The position numbers were made by a program, and so were the translations under genes. From an uncultured Collinsella sp. (GTDB lineage: Bacteria > Actinomycetota > Coriobacteriia > Coriobacteriales > Coriobacteriaceae), in assembly GCA_958433005.1 (NCBI GenBank), contig CAUAWV010000044.1, positions 1 through 16,609 on the forward strand: a stretch of 16,609 bases of DNA. The letters are read 5' to 3'. Of this stretch, positions 12,771-16,609 are shown piece by piece. The notes under the pieces are model-generated. The model was not told the origin of the DNA, did not search any database, and saw only the letters and a list, made by a program, of their open reading frames with translations. The first letter of the stretch is position 1. Each line of letters starts with the position of its first letter.

Positions 12771-13427
12771 TTAGCCCTCCTTGCGGACTTTTTGCAGGTA
12801 GCGGTACACGCTGGGCTCCGAGATGCCCAACGCGGTGGCAGCGCAGGCCACGGCGCCCTTGAGCATGAACACCCCGTTGCCGTTGAGGTGGCGAATGACG
12901 TCCACGCGGTCGCTCTGACCAAGCGACGCTACATCCAGCCCGCGCGCGCTCAGCAACTCGGCAATGCTGCGGTCGATGAGCTCCTGGGTGGACTCCGAAA
13001 GGCTTTCGACCTCGATAGGGGCGGGCTCCGTGCGCGTCGGCGCTGCGTCGAAGCACGCCATGAGCTGCTGCGCCATGGCGTTTATGGAGCGTACGGTCGA
13101 GAGGTCGGTGTTGACGCAGAGCATACCGACGATCTCGTCATCCTCGCGGATAAAGAACGTCGCGGACTCCAGCGTCTTGCCTCCGGCGCCGCGGCCCTCG
13201 TAGCCCGTAATAAACGGCAGGTCGCGATACTTGGGGTCGTGCATGATCTTGAGCGCCAGATCGGTGGCGGGACCGCCGACCTTACGGCCGCTCACAATGC
13301 CGTTGCGAATATCGACGATGGCGTGGTCGGGATCCGAGAAATCGTGCAGCACGATCTCGCTGTTCTTACCGAGTATCTGCTCCAGGAAATCGACCATCGG
13401 CAAAAAGCGGCGTACGGTCTCGTTCAC
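12771..13427 (-). CDS. YheO-type PAS/helix-turn-helix transcriptional regulator
   Basis: This is a probable ligand-sensing DNA-binding regulator. The N-terminal YheO-like PAS domain (about residues 1-115) contains SEIVLHDFSDPDHAIVDI and FFIREDDEIVGMLCVNTDL. The C-terminal helix-turn-helix (about 165-215) ends with ALGISEPSVYRYLQKV. I chose the GTG at 13425-13427, since AAAGGAG lies 6 nt upstream and the protein then starts MNETVRRFLPMVDFLEQ, as expected for the family; the frame stays open 47 codons further up but reads as non-coding. The 218 residues are family-typical. It is divergent from the permease-ssnA genes, so it likely controls them. Relatives of this family respond to amino acid or nucleobase metabolites, but the ligand is not readable. 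Confidence 0.88.
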   Translation of the reverse strand: MNETVRRFLPMVDFLEQILGKNSEIVLHDFSDPDHAIVDIRNGIVSGRKVGGPATDLALKIMHDPKYRDLPFITGYEGRGAGGKTLESATFFIREDDEIVGMLCVNTDLSTVRSINAMAQQLMACFDAAPTRTEPAPIEVESLSESTQELIDRSIAELLSARGLDVASLGQSDRVDVIRHLNGNGVFMLKGAVACAATALGISEPSVYRYLQKVRKEG

Positions 13428-13779
13428 GGGCAACTCCTTTGGGTGAAATCGGAAATGTTCATAACAATTTTTTCTCATGGTAACACGGTGTCTATTGACT
13501 CGCATATTCGCAGGTACATTGCGTAATACAGACGAGCGGTAGGATTTTGGCGGTAAACGGTTGACCAAAAGAAAAGTTAGATGTTATTTTGACCGGACAC
13601 TTTCCTGACCTGCGGAAATGCATTGTCTCAGCTTAAGAATAGTCTGATAACAAAAAATTATTATTGAGAATGAGAATCATCTTTAATACGATATGCAACG
13701 AAGGCACAACCTCAACCCCGCACTGCGTCACAATAGAGCGTTAGATGCGAAAACAACTACTTCGAGGATTGGTGGTCAA
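13428..13779. other. Divergent control region between the regulator and the permease
   Basis: No gene is supported. This AT-rich 352-nt stretch, clearly lower in GC than its neighbours, contains the permease promoter (13664-13692) with a Fur-box-like sequence, and a short inverted repeat TTTCC 13601-13605 / GGAAA 13614-13618. The regulator's own promoter should also lie here, but I found no convincing pair of hexamers for it. Confidence 0.55.
13664..13692 (+). promoter_or_regulatory. Candidate permease promoter overlapping a Fur-box-like sequence
   Basis: The -35 is TTGAGA (13664-13669) and the -10 is TACGAT (13687-13692), with a 17-bp spacer. The 19 bases 13666-13684 (GAGAATGAGAATCATCTTT) agree with the classical Fur box at 14 of 19 positions. 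The overlap with the promoter core is where a repressor would act. Whether a Fur-family or another protein binds is unknown. The 5' UTR would be about 80 nt. Confidence 0.5.
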
Positions 13780-15174
13780 ATGACCCAGGAGACGGTTACG
13801 AACGGCACTGAAGCCCTGTTCACTCGCGAAGGCATGCCTCCCGTTAAGGAAATGATCCCGTGTGCCCTTCAGCACGTACTGGCATCGTTTGCCGGCATCA
13901 TTACCCCGGCGGTCATCATGGCCGGCGTCTACGGCTTTAATAGCCAGCAGAGCACCGACATCATCCAGGTCGCGCTCATTCTTTCGGCGATCGATACGGC
14001 CCTTCAGGCCTTCGCTCCCTTCCGTCGCATCGGCGGCGGCCTGCCCATCGTCATGGGCGTTTCGTTCGCGTTCCTGCCGGCTCTGCAGGCCATGGGTGCC
14101 TCGGGCTTTAGCTTTGGTGCGCTGCTGGGCGGCGAGATCGTCGGCGGCGCCGTCGCGGTCCTCTTTGGTCTGGCCTACAGCAAGATCAAGTGGCTGTTCC
14201 CGCCCGTCGTGACCGGTACGGTCATCTTCTCCATCGGCGTTTCGCTGTATCCCACGGCCGTCAAGTATATGGCCGGCGGTATGGGTACGCCGCTGTGGGG
14301 CACTCCGCAGGCCTGGTGCGTCGCTCTTATCACCTTCGCCGTGGTCTTTGCGCTCGCCAACTTTGGCAAGGGCACGCTCAAGCTGGGATCCGTGTTCTTT
14401 GGCATGATCGTTGGCATGATCGTTTCGATCCCCTTTGGCATGATCGACTTCTCCAGCGTCGCCACCGCTCAGGTCTTCGCCCTTCCCAAGCTCATGCCCT
14501 ACGCGCTCGAGTTTGATCCCGAAGTCTGCATTACCCTCGCTGTCGTGTTCCCCATGGTTGCCATCCAGGTTATCGGTGACGTCTCCGCCGCCTGCCTGGG
14601 CTCCATCGACCGTATGCCCACCGAGCGCGAGCTCTCCGGCGCTATCGTGTCCCAGGGCCTCACCTCTATGGTCGGCGGCCTGCTGGGCGGTCTTCCCACC
14701 AGCGCCCTTGGCCAGAACGTGGGCATCATCTGCTCCAACAAGGTCGTCAACAAGTGGGTCTTTGTGATCATCGCGGCCGTCTTTGCCATCGCCGGTCTGT
14801 TCCCGCAGCTCTCTGCCGTCCTTTCCGCTATCCCGCAGCCCGTTATCGGCGGCGCGACCGTCGGCGTCTTTGGCACCATCACCATGAACGGCGTGCGCAT
14901 GTTCACCCGCGAGGGCCTCACGCAGCGCACTACCACCATCGTCGGCACCTCCGTCGTCTTTGGCCTGGGTATCTGGATGGCCAGCGGTTGCCTTGCCGGC
15001 GAGGGTATGCCCGCCTGGGTGTCCACCGTCATCGGCTCCAATGCCGTAACCCCCACCGCCATCATGGCCATTGTCCTTAACCTGATCCTTCCGCAGACGC
15101 CGGTCGTGGCTCAGCACATCGATGCTGCCAAGGACGCTGCCGTGGATCTGGTCTTGCCCGAGAGCAAGAAGTAA
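13780..15174 (+). CDS. NCS2 family nucleobase permease (xanthine/urate/uracil type)
   Basis: This integral membrane protein probably imports xanthine, urate or another nucleobase by cation symport. I chose ATG 13780 (MTQETVTNG), with GGTGG upstream; an in-frame ATG at 13693 would add 29 residues upstream of the predicted promoter's expected leader. The protein has 464 residues, mostly hydrophobic helices consistent with the 14-segment NCS2 fold. It has the helix-1 motif LQHVLASFAG with H32, the GGGLPIVMGVSFAFLPA segment, and ALGQNVGIICSNKV with Q312-N313. In the IGD motif, Q263 replaces the glutamate that binds substrate in UraA, XanQ and UapA; this could alter specificity. It lies 196 nt before ssnA, which supports a purine role. 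Confidence 0.9.
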   Translation: MTQETVTNGTEALFTREGMPPVKEMIPCALQHVLASFAGIITPAVIMAGVYGFNSQQSTDIIQVALILSAIDTALQAFAPFRRIGGGLPIVMGVSFAFLPALQAMGASGFSFGALLGGEIVGGAVAVLFGLAYSKIKWLFPPVVTGTVIFSIGVSLYPTAVKYMAGGMGTPLWGTPQAWCVALITFAVVFALANFGKGTLKLGSVFFGMIVGMIVSIPFGMIDFSSVATAQVFALPKLMPYALEFDPEVCITLAVVFPMVAIQVIGDVSAACLGSIDRMPTERELSGAIVSQGLTSMVGGLLGGLPTSALGQNVGIICSNKVVNKWVFVIIAAVFAIAGLFPQLSAVLSAIPQPVIGGATVGVFGTITMNGVRMFTREGLTQRTTTIVGTSVVFGLGIWMASGCLAGEGMPAWVSTVIGSNAVTPTAIMAIVLNLILPQTPVVAQHIDAAKDAAVDLVLPESKK

Positions 15175-15370
15175 CCAATTCGGTGCTATTCGTCGGCGGA
15201 CGTATCGCCTCGTCCGCCGACGCCATGCGGCGATAGGCCGCACTTCAAAGGGCTTGCCCCTTTGGTGAAGCGTTGACGGGAGAGGGCCCGTTTCCGGTGT
15301 AGGCCGGCGCTTCGCACTTCCGCTATGTCAGAGGTGTCAAACCCCGCCTCTGATGTTGAAGGGAGCATTC
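15175..15370 (+). promoter_or_regulatory. Chain of stem-loops in the permease-ssnA interval
   Basis: There are five hairpins in 196 nt. CGTCGGCGGACG 15191-15202 / CGTCCGCCGACG 15211-15222 is a perfect 12-bp stem. The others are TGCGGC 15226-15231 / GCCGCA 15237-15242; CAAAGGG 15246-15252 / CCCTTTG 15258-15264; ACGGG 15276-15280 / CCCGT 15287-15291; and TCAGAGG 15328-15334 / CCTCTGA 15347-15353. The first has no U-run. CAC 15241-15243 could instead pair with GTG 15265-15267, so hairpins 2 and 3 may be mutually exclusive. I do not recognise a known riboswitch. Confidence 0.55.
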
Positions 15371-16609
15371 ATGCTTCTGGTCGCTAACGGTTCTGTCTTT
15401 ACCCGCAATTCTCAGACCCCGTTCATTCCCAACGGTGCGGTCGCCATTGACGGAGATACGATCGTCGAAGTAGGCCCCGAGCGCGAGCTCAAGGCCAAGT
15501 ACCCGGATGCCGAGTACGTCGACGCCCAGGGCAACCTCATCATGCCCGGACTCATCAACTGCCACACCCACATCTACTCGGGTCTGGCCCGCGGCCTTGC
15601 CATTAAGGGCTGCAACCCCACCAACTTCCTGGAGAATCTTGAGCAGCAGTGGTGGAAGATCGATGACAACCTGACGCTCGACGGCACCAAGGCCAGCGCC
15701 TATGCCACGATTCTTGACTCCATCCGCGATGGCGTCACAACGATCTTCGATCACCACGCGAGCTTCTGCGAGATCCCAGGCAGCCTCTTTACCATTAAGG
15801 ATGCAGCTCAGGAGCTGGGCATGCGTTCGTGCCTGTGCTACGAGGTCTCCGACCGCCGCGGTCAGGAAAAATGCGACCAGGCCATTGCCGAGAACGCCGA
15901 GTTTGCCCAGTGGGCCGCCAAGGAGCGTCGCGATAACGACAACCACATGATCGCCGCCATGTTTGGCGGTCACGCCACCTTTACGCTTTCGGACGAGACC
16001 ATGGACAAGATGGCCGAGGCCAACAACGGTCTGACCGGCTTCCACATCCATGTGTGCGAGGGCATGAATGACGTGTGGGACTCCCGCCTCAACCGCGGTG
16101 GCATCAGCCCCGTCGAGCGCCTGCTGCAGCACAACCTGCTGGGTCCCGACACCATGCTCGGCCACTGCATCCACGTGACGCCTGCCGAGATGGATATCGT
16201 CAAGGAGTCCGGTACCTGGCTCGTCAACAACCCCGAATCCAATATGGGCAACGCCGTGGGCTGCGCCCCCGTGCTCGAGTTCTTCCGCCGCGGCATCCCC
16301 GTGTGCATGGGCACCGACGCTTACACTCACGATATGCTCGAGAGCCTCAAGGTCTTCCTGATCATTCAGCGCCACAACGCCGCCATGCCCAACGTGGGCT
16401 GGTGCGAGGCCATGACCATGCTGTTCGAGAACAACGCCAAGATGGCGAGCAAGTACTTCGACCGCAAGCTCGGTGTGCTCGAGGCCGGCGCTGCCGCCGA
16501 CGTCATCGTTATGGACTACAAGCCCTTTACGCCGCTGAGCGAGGAGAACATCGACGGCCACATGCTCTTTGGCATGATGGGCAAAAACTGCCGCACCACC
16601 ATCATCAAC
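15371..16609 (+). CDS. ssnA: Putative aminohydrolase SsnA (3' end beyond window)
   Basis: SsnA is a metal-dependent amidohydrolase of the superfamily that includes guanine deaminase and chlorohydrolases. It is found with molybdenum hydroxylase and purine-use genes in gut bacteria; its exact reaction is not settled. The 413 codons seen run open to the window's end, so the C-terminus, perhaps about 30 residues, is missing. Metal-binding features are NCHTHIYSGLARG with H65 and H67, FHIHVCEG with H225 and H227, GHCIH with H265 and H268, and GTDAYTHD with D316. The ATG at 15371 has GGGAG upstream. It lies downstream of the permease and a structured leader, likely as part of a larger purine locus continuing to the right. 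Confidence 0.9.
   Translation, partial: MLLVANGSVFTRNSQTPFIPNGAVAIDGDTIVEVGPERELKAKYPDAEYVDAQGNLIMPGLINCHTHIYSGLARGLAIKGCNPTNFLENLEQQWWKIDDNLTLDGTKASAYATILDSIRDGVTTIFDHHASFCEIPGSLFTIKDAAQELGMRSCLCYEVSDRRGQEKCDQAIAENAEFAQWAAKERRDNDNHMIAAMFGGHATFTLSDETMDKMAEANNGLTGFHIHVCEGMNDVWDSRLNRGGISPVERLLQHNLLGPDTMLGHCIHVTPAEMDIVKESGTWLVNNPESNMGNAVGCAPVLEFFRRGIPVCMGTDAYTHDMLESLKVFLIIQRHNAAMPNVGWCEAMTMLFENNAKMASKYFDRKLGVLEAGAAADVIVMDYKPFTPLSEENIDGHMLFGMMGKNCRTTIIN

Noticed and set aside
13428..13568. Upstream extension of the PAS/HTH regulator to an ATG at 13568
   Set aside because: The extra 47 residues are unlike the family, and the GTG at 13427 has an excellent AAAGGAG site 6 nt upstream.
13741..15243. 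A 500-codon minus-strand frame opposite the permease
   Set aside because: The translation is rich in Asp, Gly, His and Ala in a way typical of reversed hydrophobic coding sequence, with no family features.
15323..16561. A 412-codon minus-strand frame opposite ssnA
   Set aside because: It is antisense to SsnA, whose metal-binding motifs are intact in the plus frame.

Overview
The window looks like chromosomal DNA from a high-GC, Gram-positive gut anaerobe. Coriobacteriia, and within it a Collinsella-like organism, is my best guess. This rests on the strong C/G third-position bias, the frequent AGGAGG-type ribosome binding sites, the ribosomal protein style (an L24 with a Cys4 zinc ribbon), and a permease plus SsnA pair typical of anaerobic purine-using gut bacteria. 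The lineage is an inference, not a database result.

Region 1 (1-6215) is a truncated S10/spc ribosomal protein cluster: rplC-rplD-rplW-rplB-rpsS-rplV-rpsC-rplP-rpmC-rpsQ, a short gap, then rplN-rplX. It opens with a 366-nt structured leader with no rpsJ, contains two internal non-coding gaps (1949-2127 and 5350-5467), and ends at a strong intrinsic terminator directly after rplX, where rplE would normally follow. A 26-nt promoter-like block is nearly identical before rplC and before rplB (23 of 26 positions).

Region 2 (6216-8402) holds a repeat-rich intergenic stretch, then a two-gene operon: a Gfo/Idh/MocA-type NAD(P) oxidoreductase and a DeoR/GlpR-type regulator, closed by a terminator.

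Region 3 (8403-12270) starts with three tandem copies of a roughly 57-nt palindromic element at about 80-nt period, between convergent genes. On the minus strand lies a two-gene operon, an 830-aa U32 'peptidase' family protein followed by an RluA-type pseudouridine synthase. Both families act on RNA in characterised members. A different long palindromic repeat lies upstream, with a second, half copy at 12732-12769.

Region 4 (12271-16609) carries ridA on the plus strand, a convergent YheO-type PAS/HTH regulator, and, divergent from that, an NCS2 nucleobase permease followed by ssnA, which runs off the end of the window. SsnA, NCS2 permeases and RidA chemistry together suggest the edge of an anaerobic purine (xanthine/urate) utilisation locus. 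The 196 nt before ssnA is a chain of stem-loops and is the best candidate here for an uncharacterised cis-regulatory RNA.
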